In this document: positions 54,368-64,000 of the stretch, one piece after another
Position numbering within the stretch: the first letter of the stretch is position 1
Layout: each line of letters starts with the position of its first letter
Notes under the pieces: generated by a model
What the model saw: only the letters and a program-made list of their open reading frames with translations
Told to the model about the DNA's origin: nothing
The model's database searches: none
Source of the DNA: Nemertoderma westbladi
Taxonomy: Eukaryota > Xenacoelomorpha > Nemertodermatida > Nemertodermatidae
NCBI GenBank assembly: GCA_032718475.1
Contig: JAUCBJ010007629.1
Span: 107,047 to 171,046, forward strand
DNA length: 64,000 nucleotides
Direction: 5' to 3'
Made by a program: the position numbers and the translations under genes

Positions 54368-57300
54368 ATGATATAAACGTTTTAGGGATTTTATGGGTTT
54401 TAGATTGTGAGGACATTAATCCAGACACTCCCAAAATTCAAGCATATCGATATACGAGGGCGCTCTTTGGCTTAACCTCATCACCCGGGATTTTAGGAAT
54501 AATAATAAAAGAACACTTAAAATCAGAAAGTGTTATTGCATCACCAGTTGGTTTGATTGCAATAAAGAAATTAGCTGATCTAGTTGTAGATGATTTATGC
54601 ACAGGAGTACACACAGTCACGGAAGGCATCCAATTGCAAAAATAATGCACTGAAATATTAGACCGTGCTCACCTTAAAATTCGTCGTTGGAAGACTAACA
54701 ATGTCGAACTTCAGCGTTTATTTGATCAAGCAACACAAGTCGAATCGATCACAACTACTGACAAAACAATCAAATAAACCTATATAAATTGTTGAGGATA
54801 CACAAACATATACTAAGTCTACACTAGGTCTGTCACTAAACCAAACAAATAATACAACCAGGGGGGTATTAGGCCAAGTATGGCATTTAGAAGATGATAC
54901 ATTTGGTTATGACGTCACATCTGTGTACAAATATGTTAAACAATTAAAGGTCACTAAACGTGCTGTATTACAATTAGGCGCAAGAATATATAATCCCACA
55001 TTTATTTTTTCTCCTTTTACAGCCCCCATTAAAGAGATATTTCAGAAACTGTGTTCTGATAAATCAGACTGGGATTCACCATTGTGTCCAGAATTGTTAC
55101 CTCTATGGCATTCATGGGTTAACAATTTATATGCGTTAAATAACATAAGCTTCCCAAGATACTATTTCAATCTTGGAAAAACAATAAAGACATTACAATT
55201 ACACGTTCGTGGGGACTTATTTACCTGAGAGCCGTTTACACAGATAACACCATAACAGTTACTCTAGTTACCAGTAAAACTAAAGTTACGCCACTGTCAA
55301 AACCATCTGCACCGCATTCTAAACCATCCACACCGAGACTAGAGTTACTTGGAACTTACATACTGAGTGACTTAGCACACTCAGTTTACACTACACTGAA
55401 GTTAATCGATTACGATTGCCAGGTCCTTTTATGGACAGATGCAAAGGATGTACTCTACTGGATTTTGAACAAACACAAAGTTTACAAACAATTTGTTCAG
55501 AACCGCTTGACAGCTATTAGATCCCATACGGATAGCATCCACGCAACTTGGTGATTTTGTCCAGGTCAATCTAACCCTGCAGACATACCCACACGAGGAA
55601 TGTCAATCAAATAGTTGTCGAAAGCTACACTCTGGTTCAATGGACCACAATTTCTCTCACAGGAGGTAGAAACATGGCCAATTAATATTACAATAAAACA
55701 AAGTGATGTAAGCAGTGATTGCTTAAAAGAAATATGACAAGCAATTCGTACATCACACACTTTAACAACAGTTGTTTCAGTTAGTCCACCCTCATTACTC
55801 AATGTGTATGATTACACAAAATACAGCTCAAAGTTAACTGTAATCCGTATATTAGGTTGGATTCTGCGCTTTATTAAAACCGGTAAATCAAAAGTAAAGA
55901 GGCAGCAATTAAAAATGGAGTGTATATTAGAATGTAGGGAATTAAACATCGCTCACCAAACCATGTTGAAAGTATGCCAACAAACCCACTACTTTACCGA
56001 ACTTAACTACCTTCATCACTCACAGGGAAATAAATGCCCTAATATAGTGAAACAGCTGAATTTGTTTATTGATTCAGAAGGTTTACTCCGTGCGTAGGGA
56101 CGAATGACAAGTCCAGTAGTACCTTGGCATACAAAAAAAACCCTATATTACTTCCCCCTACTGATCATTATACTAAGCTGTTAATACGCAGTGCACACAA
56201 AGATGTCAATCATTCAAGGGTGAGAAGTACACTCGCACAAATACCCGAACAATTCTGGATTCCTCGCGCATGTCAAATTATTAAAACAACAATACACAAT
56301 TGTTCAATTTGCAAGAGAATACAAGGGAACCCATACACATCACCCCCCATTAGCCCCTTGCCTATAGAAAGAACAGCAGAACTACCAGCATTTAGTCACG
56401 TAGGAATTGATTTCTGTGGACCTCTGAAAGTAGTCCGCACTTTGTCAGACCCCGAAGGATCTACTATGAAAGTCTATGTGTGCTTATTTACATGTACTGT
56501 AGTTAGAGCAGTACACTTAGAAACTGTAACCAGTTTACAAGTAAAATCATTTCTTCTCGCATTTAACAGATTCATAAGTCGGCGAGGAGTTCCTTCACAT
56601 ATCTTTAGTGATAAACGCTAGTACATTTAACCCTATTAAACCTGGGGGGGGGGGGGGTCAATATGACCCCTCCCGTGGTTTTTTTATTATAATTTTGAAA
56701 CAAACGCAGTTGGGAATCTGAAATTTTATGACTTTTCCTAAAAATCTATTGTCTTCCTAGTAGTGAAAACCGTTTTCAAAAATATTGGGTACTTTTCGAG
56801 TTATAGCGCCATTTTTTAACCCTACTTTTGGCACTTTTTTGAGACGTTTTTTGAAAATTACATTTCATTAAATATGAATTGTAACATCTCTATTTTTTAT
56901 TTACACGGGTTTTTTGGTGTTAGAAATTTGATGGAATTCATATAAATTGATTTAGAAATTTTAAACTTGTTTTTTTCGGTGGGTGCCAAATTTTGGTGCC
57001 AGCACCAAATTTTGAAATAAGTCAATTTTGTAAATTGATCGTTTGAAACTTGTTTTTTACGCAATTTGGTTTTTTTGGGTTTCTGGATTAGAAGAAATAT
57101 ATACGAGTTGCACCAAGCGTATCAAACTTGTATTTTTCGGTGCTGTGTGCATATTTTGGTGCTAGCACGAAACTTTGAAAATCCATTCAATAGATAAAAT
57201 TGCTTGTGAGAATTTATTTCTTGCGTTTTAGAGGTTTATGGCTGTTCTGAATTCAATGGAAAATATAATTATCGAACTAGACATCTCAAACTTGTATTTT

Positions 57301-58797
57301 TCGGATGTGGGTGCAAAATATGGTGCTAGCACCAAATTTTGAAAACCATCAAATATATCAATTGATTGTGTCACCTTGTTTCTTGCGTTATACGGGTTTG
57401 TGATGGTTCTGAATTCAATGGAATCAGTAAAAATTTCATAAGAGTTGTCAAACTTGTATTTTTCGCCGGTGGGTGAAAATTGTTGTGCCAGCACCAAATT
57501 TTGGAAAATATGCAAATTGATAAGTAGATAGTATCACCTTGTTTCTTGCGTTATACGGGTTTATGAGGGTCCTGAATCCGATGGAATCAATAAAAACTGC
57601 ACTGGACATCGCAAACTTGTACTTTTTGGTGATGGGTACGAAATTTGGTGCTAGCACCAAAATTTGCCAAATTACGCCGAAAAATACAAGTAGCAATGAT
57701 CTAGCATATTAGAAATGTATTCCATTAGAATCAGCGCCCTCGAAAACCTGAAAATGTGAATTTATAGCATCGTATAAGTGAATTAAAAATTTTGTGTTCT
57801 AACTGAAAAGTGCTGGTTACTTGTTTTTTTCATTTTTTTCCTACGCAGAGAGGACTAAACAGCCATTTATAGTAATCATATAATTTTTGAATATTTTACA
57901 CCCCAGAAAACCTGTATTGAAAAATAATTAGCCGAAAATGTAACTTTCAAATTTGGTGAAAATTGTGCACTACTTGTAATTTTGGTGCTGCAATATAACC
58001 ACCCCAGTAAATTTTTTCGAAAATTTTTTTTTTCGGTCGGATCCAGACAAGTGATACCTACGTACAAACAAAAAATCAGACGTTTTCGTAAATATTTGTA
58101 GATTTTAGAGGGGGGGGGGGGGGGGTCAATATGACCCCCTCCCGGTATTTGTACAACATTTTATAGCCCAGTACTAATAGGGTTAAACGTTCTTCTCAAG
58201 ATTTCGATATATATAGAAAATTCTTACATAGTGATTTGGTAAAGAAGACTTTCGGAGACTTATCCATCACATGGCATTTCAATATTGAGAGATATCCTGC
58301 AGCTTACGGGTTCATTGAGAGATGTGTAGGTATCATAAAGGGAAATTTGAGAAAAATGATAGGAAGAGCTGTGTTGACAGATGAAGAGTTTCAAACAGTA
58401 CTAACTTCGTGCAAAGCTTCTGTAAACAGCCGTCCACTAACGTACATTTCGTCAGATAGCAATGATACTATCGATATTCTAACACCTAGCCATTTTCTTG
58501 TTGGGCGAAGAGTATGTGCACTTCCAGCACCAAACGTAAGATCGCTCAATTTAGAATTAACCAAGTCAAACCTCATTAACAGAACTCGCTATCAGGAAAT
58601 AGCCTCCAACTTTTTCTGGAGAAGTTGGAGAGTTCCGCGAGTTGGGGAGTTCCTTTACTTCCATCAGTAGGATATGTCTGTTTCCTATATGATCCAAAAT
58701 TACCTCGATTTTTATGGAAGTTATGCCAAGTCATAGAACTGGTCAAGAGTAGGGATGGCCTGGCCATATAAGGTCGGCAAAAATAAAAATAGCCAAT
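54368..58797 (+). pseudogene. BEL family 3 pol, decayed, split by piggyBac-like copy C
   Basis: Plus-strand pol blocks in order. RT at 54,380-54,650 (YRYTRALFGLTSSPGI, then LVVDDLCTGV, with VDD intact but its usual tyrosine replaced). RT connection at 54,923-55,228 (YNPTFIFSPFTAPIKEIFQ). RNase H at about 55,230-55,610 (TPRLELLGTYIL, QVLLWTDAKDVLYW, then SNPADIPTRGM). A pre-integrase block at 55,804-56,096. Integrase zinc and core at 56,124-56,621 (HKDVNHSRVRSTLAQIPEQFWIPR, CSICKRIQG, FSHVGIDFCGP). After the repeat, 58,190-58,760 supplies the rest of the core with ERCVGIIKGNL and a DUF5641-like end. Several stops and frameshifts exist besides the repeat, including one at the second acidic residue region just before 56,621. 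The start is lost at the family 2 LTR and the end at the family 1 LTR. Confidence 0.85.
56631..58182 (+). mobile_element. piggyBac-like TTAA repeat, copy C
   Basis: 1,552 bp between TTAA at 56,627-56,630 and 58,183-58,186, inserted in BEL family 3 integrase. Five internal repeats start near 56,960, 57,119, 57,286, 57,447 and 57,611 (spacing 159-167 bp). Each has AAACTTGTATTTTTCGG followed by GGTGCTAGCACC or a one-base variant. Both ends carry a G-run/TCAATATGA/C-run palindrome. No transposase. Confidence 0.9.
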
Positions 58798-60003
58798 TGT
58801 AAAAGCTTTTGTGGATATAATCAGTCCTTTTGCCTGCAAAGTACCGTGTAGGTGTTTTAGCGGACATAAAAAGCCGTTTTTGGCTGTATGTGTACTTTAG
58901 CGGACATAAAAAGGCGTTTTTTCTGTATGTGTACTTTGGCGGACATAACAAGCCACTTATGCCGCAATGCGTCAAAATCATCTTAGCACAGTATAGTCCT
59001 GATGACTCAGATGACGACATCTACCAGCTGGTTTGCTGACATGGAAACGGCCATTGGCCCTATGGGTTCTTTGTTCGGCTCAGCAGCCAATCAGGGCGAT
59101 TTTCATTTTATGTGGAAGGTAACTCCGCAAATCTTGCTGGGCGAGTTCAGTGTTGGTTTTTTCCATCTTCCTGAGCCTAGAACATCGGCTTTGGAATTCT
59201 TCTGAGTTTCAGACTTTTAGCCAGCATTAGACTGCTTGATTATAGGATTGTATATCTGTTACCACAACACTCAACAGTACATACTTAGCATATCACTGCT
59301 CACATACTCTTATCAAACTTATCATACTGCATTATTTTACTGTCGGTTATTAATTGTCATATATGTTGATGGATATATTGTTATATTTGGAGAACACCGA
59401 TAAAGAATCATAATAACCCCAATTTCCTTGATTACTGAAGGTTAGAGGACAGGTTACCTGTAGCAATTGCGACTTACATTATAGTGGTTTTGTGTGAATT
59501 AAATGCTATTTCATAGCCACTACATGTTTCAGTTGCTATTCTCCGTATATATGATCAAATTAAGTGACAGTCGGCAGATTAGTGTGCAGTGGTGTGTGGT
59601 ATTGTGCAGGAGTGTGACTGATAACAAAGCATATCCTAAAGAATGCGCCTTATACAAAAATCATTAGCCATCTCGTTGTGTTTAGTGTAAGTCATAACTC
59701 TGTTTATATACTTATATTGCCACGTCCTAAAGGAACTGTTAATACTTTCCAAAAGTGGATAATATTTGTCAGAGATATTATAGTAACTCGTAATCGAATA
59801 ATACCGTAGGTCTACACCGCAATAAAAATCAAAGCATCCGAATCCAGTCTCCCTTAACAGTGGGTGAATGGTCGCGCATAGATTGGTTTCGGCTAATGTT
59901 ACTTTATGTGTACTAAGTAGTTTTGTAGGCTAAAGTCCATTCGTAAATTAAAAGACACCTAAAATTGGCAGGTTAAACTGCTAAGAGTCTAAAAGCGCGA
60001 ACA
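58798..60003 (+). repeat. BEL family 1 5' LTR (copy 3)
   Basis: 1,206 bp, TGTAAAAGCTTTTGTGG...GCGCGAACA, TG...CA ends. Three GCGGACATAA-type short repeats lie near 58,860-58,950. Inserted in family 3 pol. Confidence 0.9.
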
Positions 60004-61096
60004 GTAACAGTTATATTTTCTTTATTGCAACGTAGACAATAAAGCGAATGTACCGGTCGACCGGTAACCTGTAGGCCTAACTACCTAACCACCGGAACCG
60101 GTACTTACAGCAGTACAGGTAGATCAGTATTATTCAATTTGATAATTATATACCGGTAGGTCTTGATACTTAATCAGGGACTGCAGCCCTGGTTTTTTAT
60201 TGAGATTTTACTTATTTCTGTCAGTTTTATTTATCTGTAGGTTAATATTGAGCAGAAGACGTGTAAGCCTGCTCAGATTGTACAAGTAATTTGTAGGCTG
60301 AATTGTTGTCTGACTGTTGTCAGGTTTGAAGAGATTGCAGTGTGTGTAGAGTGTATGTCCGATAAAGTACTAGTTAGGAACGTGGGGGCATCCAGTGTTG
60401 TAAGGTAAATCCCCTGCGAAAGAATAAGTCGTACTACTCGGTTAGAACGCATACTAACTAACCATTTCGGAGTCTGCATATACTGTAGTTTATTTAGGCT
60501 TGATAGTAGTCTGCCAGCGTTTAGTTTGTATTTTGTTTGTGTAGTCTGTATGGGTAGCGTAATATTTATTATTCAGAGTTTATGCGATTATTCGCAACAT
60601 ACAAAACCTAAGTTTATTCCTACAGTAATTGTGCTTGTTATACATACCGTTATAGTTAAATTAACCACGGTACTACATTAGGGCTGCTTGGCGTGGGTAA
60701 AGACTAGTGATTTTTTGCCCTAGTCACTTCGGCAGATGCCGTGGTTCTTTTAACTGTTCAAGTATATTTAACTGCTAGTTATTTGTTATAAGTACTTGTA
60801 CCTAATTAAGGGTTTAGTGTACAGTGCTTTCCGAAAGTAATTTAGTTTGTAGGCAGTATATTTGTGTTGTAAAGTGGTTAATAGGCATGTTAGCTATAGT
60901 AAGCTGCAATAATTAACTTCTAGGTAGGGACACTCCGGGTACATAACGTAGTACTTATAGAGCTGTAAAGCTATAGACTATAAGTCGTCAGACGGTGGTA
61001 TTTTCTTATCTGGACAACACAATATATTTACTACTGCTTTATTATCTTCAAATACAGTAGTACAATACAAATACAGTAGTAATACAAATACATTAA

Positions 61097-62653
61097 CCCT
61101 ATTAAACCCGGGGGGGGGGGGGTCAATATGACCCTTCCCGTGGTTTTTTTATTATAATTCTGAAACAAACGCAGTTGGGAATCTGAAATTTTATGACTTT
61201 TCCTAAAAATCTATTGTCTTCCTAGTAGTGAAAACCGTTTTCAAAAATATTGGGTACTTTTCGAGTTATAGCGCCATTTTTTAACCCTACTTTTGGCACT
61301 TTTTTTGAGACGTTTTTTGAAAATTACATTTCATTAAATATGAATTGTAACATCTCTATTTTTTATTTACACGGTTTTTTTGGTGTTAGAAATTTGATGG
61401 AATTCATATAAATTGATTTAGAAATTTTAAACTTGTTTTTTTCGGTGGGTGCCAAATTTTGGTGCCAGCACCAAATTTTGAAATAAGTCAATTTTGTAAA
61501 TTGATCGTTTGAAACTTGTTTTTTACGCAATTGGGGTTTTTTGGGTTTCTGGATTCGAAGAAATATATACGAGTTGCACCAAGCGTATCAAACTTGTATT
61601 TTTCGGTGCTGTGTGCATATTTTGGTGCTAGCACGAAATTTTGAAAATCCATTCAATAGATAAAATTGCTTGTGAGAATTTATTTCTTGCGTTTTAGAGG
61701 TTTATGGCTGTTCTGAATTCAATGGAAAATATAGTTATCGAACTAGACATCTCAAACTTGTATTTTTCGGATGTGGGTGCAAAATGTGGTGCTAGCACCA
61801 AATTTTGAAAACCATCAAATATATCAATTGATTGTGTCACCTTGTTTCTTGCGTTATACGGGTTTGTGATGGTTCTGAATTCAATAGAATCAGTAAAAAT
61901 TTTATAAGAGTTGTCAAACTTGTATTTTTCGCCGGTGGGTGAAAATTGTTGTGCCAGCACCAAATTTTGGGAAAATATGCAAATTGATAAGTAGATAGTA
62001 TCACCTTGTTTCTTGCGTTATACGGGTTTATGAGGGTCCTGAATCCGATGGAATCAATAAAAACTGCACTGGACATCGCAAACTTGTACTTTTTGGTGAT
62101 GGGTACGAAATTTGGTGCTAGCACCAAAATTTCCCAAATTACGCCGAAAAATACAAGTAGCAATGATCTAGCATATTAGAAATGTATTCCATTAGAATCA
62201 GCGCCCTCGAAAACCTGAAAAGGTGAATTTATAGCATCGTATAAGTGAATTAAAAATTTTGAGTTCTAACTGAAAAGTGCTGGTTACTTGTTTTTTTCAT
62301 TTTTTTCCTATGCAGAGAGGACTAAACAGCCATTTATAGTAATCATATCATTTTTTAATATTTTCCAATGTATTTTACACCCCAGAAAACCTGTATTGAA
62401 AAATAATTAGCTGAAAATGTAACTTTCAAATTTGGTGAAAATTGTGCACTACTTGTAATTTTGGTGCTGCAATATAACCACCCCAGTACATTTTTTCAAA
62501 ATTTTTTTTTTTCGGTCGGATCCAGACAAGTGATACCTACGTACAAACAAAAAATCAGACGTTTTCGTAAATATTTGTAGATTTTAGAGGGGGGGGTCAA
62601 TATGACCCCCTCCCGGTATTTGTACAACATTTTATAGCCCGGTACTAATAGGG
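61097..62653 (+). mobile_element. piggyBac-like TTAA repeat, copy D
   Basis: 1,557 bp between TTAA at 61,093-61,096 and 62,654-62,657. Almost identical to copy C throughout, including the internal repeats and both terminal palindromes, so C and D share a recent source. It lies in the BEL leader. Confidence 0.9.
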
Positions 62654-62765
62654 TTAAACGGGTATAAATATATTATAAATCAACTCGAACAGATTTATAA
62701 ATTATTAGGCCTGTCATCCATCAATTAGGTCTTAATATCAGTTGGACCACTGCTTAAACAACAGT

Positions 62766-63850
62766 AACTAGCGAACCGTTCTATAGACTGGTTCAAGTCC
62801 TACCTGTCAGACAGAGGTCAAACTGTAGTCATTAGCAAATCGCTGTCTACTGTACAAGAGATCACCTGTGGTGTACCGCAAGGTAGTATATTAGGTCCTC
62901 TGCTTTTTGTATGCTATGTAAATGATATGATAAGTAGTATAGATCCCGATTTTAAACTCATTTTATATGCCGACGACAGTGCTCTTATTTTCTCTCATAA
63001 AGATCCTATCCATATTTCCCAAAAGTTAAGTGCAGTTCTAGAATCCTGTAATGAGTGGTTGGTTGATAATAAGCTATCCATTCACTACGGTAAAACTGAA
63101 AGTATTTTGTTTGGTTCCAAAAGAAAGTTAAAGAAGGTAACTAAGTTTGAAGTCACTAGTAATGGACATAAAATTGAAAATAAAAAGGAAGTTAAATATT
63201 TAGGCGCCACATTGGATAACTGCTTATCAGGAGAAAGTACAGTGAAAAATATTTTCTCGAAAGTTAACAGTAGGCTTAGGTTTCTATACAGAAATAAAAA
63301 TAGTTTAAACACCGACTCCCGCAAGTTACTTTGCTCTTCTTTAATACAGTGTCACATGGACTATGCGTGCTCTTCTTGGTATGAAGGCTTAACCAAACAG
63401 CTTAAATGTAAATTACAAGTAGCTCAGAATAAAGTAGTACGATTTATTAAAGACTACAAACCTAGGCACCACCTAACTCCAGATGACTTTTCTGAATCTG
63501 GACTACTTAACTTAGATAGTAGAGTTAAGCAGCTACGCCTTAACCATGTGCATAAAGTGTATAATGGTAAATGTCCCAATTACCTAAAACAAAAATTCAA
63601 CAGAGTACGCGATACACACTCTTACAGTACCAGAGCTAGTGCTTCAAACTTCTACCTCCCGAATTGTAAATCCTTTGAATCTGATACTTTCTTTCTTAAC
63701 GGCATAAAAAATTGGTTTCTATACAGAAATAAAAATAGTTTGAACACCGACTCCCGCAAGTTACTTTGCTCTTCTTTAATACAGTTTCACATGGACTATG
63801 CGTGCTCTTCTTGGTATGAAGGCTTAACTAGGGCAAATCTGGTCCTGTAA
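62766..63850 (+). pseudogene. LINE ORF2 fragment: RT palm to C-terminus, with internal duplication
   Basis: The frame is open from about 62,770. It has NRSIDWFKSYLSDRGQ, CGVPQGSILGPLLF (RT motif 4) and LILYADDSALIF with the YADD active site (62,957-62,990). A thumb region follows with VKYLGATLD, SRLRFLYRNKN, SLIQCHMDYACSSWYEGL and a C-terminal YSTRAS...FFLNGIKNW stretch typical of CR1/L2-like LINEs. At 63,714 the expected ending is replaced by a 116-bp copy of 63,278-63,393; the frame then runs into the 3' UTR and stops at 63,850. The 5' part is missing (dead on arrival). It differs from the LINE at 24,138-37,663. Confidence 0.85.
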
Positions 63851-64000
63851 CTAGGACCCCTTTCGTTCTGGGATAAGGACGCCCTTGGTCCTGGATTAAG
63901 GACCCATATACTTGGCTGCAGGGGTATATGGCCTAACCAGGCAGATGGTGATCTACCAATGGCTGGTTAGGAGTAGAGTGTTCTAATGTCCACTCTGAGG
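63851..64000 (+). other. LINE 3' UTR, continuing past the window
   Basis: Non-coding, less AT-rich, with TCTGGTCCTGTAACTAGGACC and GGTCCTGGATTAAGGACC semi-palindromic blocks and GGCTGGTTAGGAGTAGAGTG near the edge. Likely the LINE 3' UTR that followed the truncated ORF; the end lies outside. Confidence 0.5.

Larger units (their letters stand above)
58798..62765 (+). mobile_element. BEL family 1 copy 3: LTR and leader only
   Basis: 5' LTR (58,798-60,003) followed by leader sequence matching 38,455-39,930, interrupted by piggyBac-like copy D. Similarity ends near 62,765, before the gag ATG, where LINE sequence begins. No ORF of the element remains. Confidence 0.85.

Noticed and set aside
1-64000. 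CRISPR arrays or bacterial-type operons
   Set aside because: No spaced identical short repeats, no bacterial gene order or ribosome sites; the content is entirely eukaryotic mobile DNA.

Overview
The window is animal nuclear DNA and is built almost entirely of nested transposable elements. No intact host gene, rRNA, CRISPR array or bacterial-style operon was seen. The content is BEL/Pao LTR retrotransposons, APE-type LINEs with a 2A peptide, a Maverick/Polinton, and TTAA-targeting piggyBac-like repeats, all typical of invertebrate genomes. The palindromic words TACCGGTA and TAGGCCTA recur throughout. This suggests a marine invertebrate, perhaps a deuterostome such as an echinoderm; that placement is an inference from memory of word usage and LINE type, not a proof.

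Layout. (1) 745-9,828, minus: BEL family 1, with a pol fragment, a long gag-protease ORF, a 2.2 kb leader and a 1.16 kb LTR. It sits in the gag of another BEL element (9,829-11,584, minus), which is cut on its other side by a piggyBac-like repeat (copy A). (2) 12,978-19,924: a LINE tail, then a decayed Polinton (capsid, protease and a small conserved ORF on plus; DNA polymerase B and a possible TBP-like ORF on minus), with two inverted-repeat elements. (3) 20-23.57 kb: sparse DNA, a tRNA-like SINE and a broken Cys-rich ORF. (4) 23,572-about 40,530, plus: BEL family 1 copy 2, split inside its LTR by a 13.5 kb LINE insertion (24,138-37,663). About 200 bp of LTR is duplicated on both sides of the LINE. 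(5) 42,783-54,367, minus: a young BEL element (family 2) with near-identical 0.5 kb LTRs. A family 1 solo LTR with a perfect 5-bp target duplication sits inside its pol, and a degenerate proteasome alpha-subunit (PSMA3-like) ORF lies between pol and the 3' LTR. (6) 54,368-58,797, plus: a decayed BEL family 3 pol split by piggyBac-like copy C. (7) 58,798-62,765, plus: family 1 copy 3 (LTR plus leader), split by piggyBac-like copy D. (8) 62,766-64,000: the 3' half of another LINE with an internal duplication.

How the parts relate. Insertions can be ordered. The family 1 LTR entered family 2 pol, family 3 pol, a Cys-rich ORF and another BEL gag, so family 1 is among the younger invaders. PiggyBac-like copies interrupt BEL pol, BEL leader and the LINE. 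The LINE entered a family 1 LTR.

Most noteworthy: the PSMA3-like ORF carried in sense at the env position of a BEL element; the LINE with a 2A recoding signal, an in-frame 66-bp minisatellite between endonuclease and reverse transcriptase, and about 200 bp of target duplication; and the piggyBac-like family built on five internal repeats of about 162 bp centred on the palindrome GGTGCTAGCACC.
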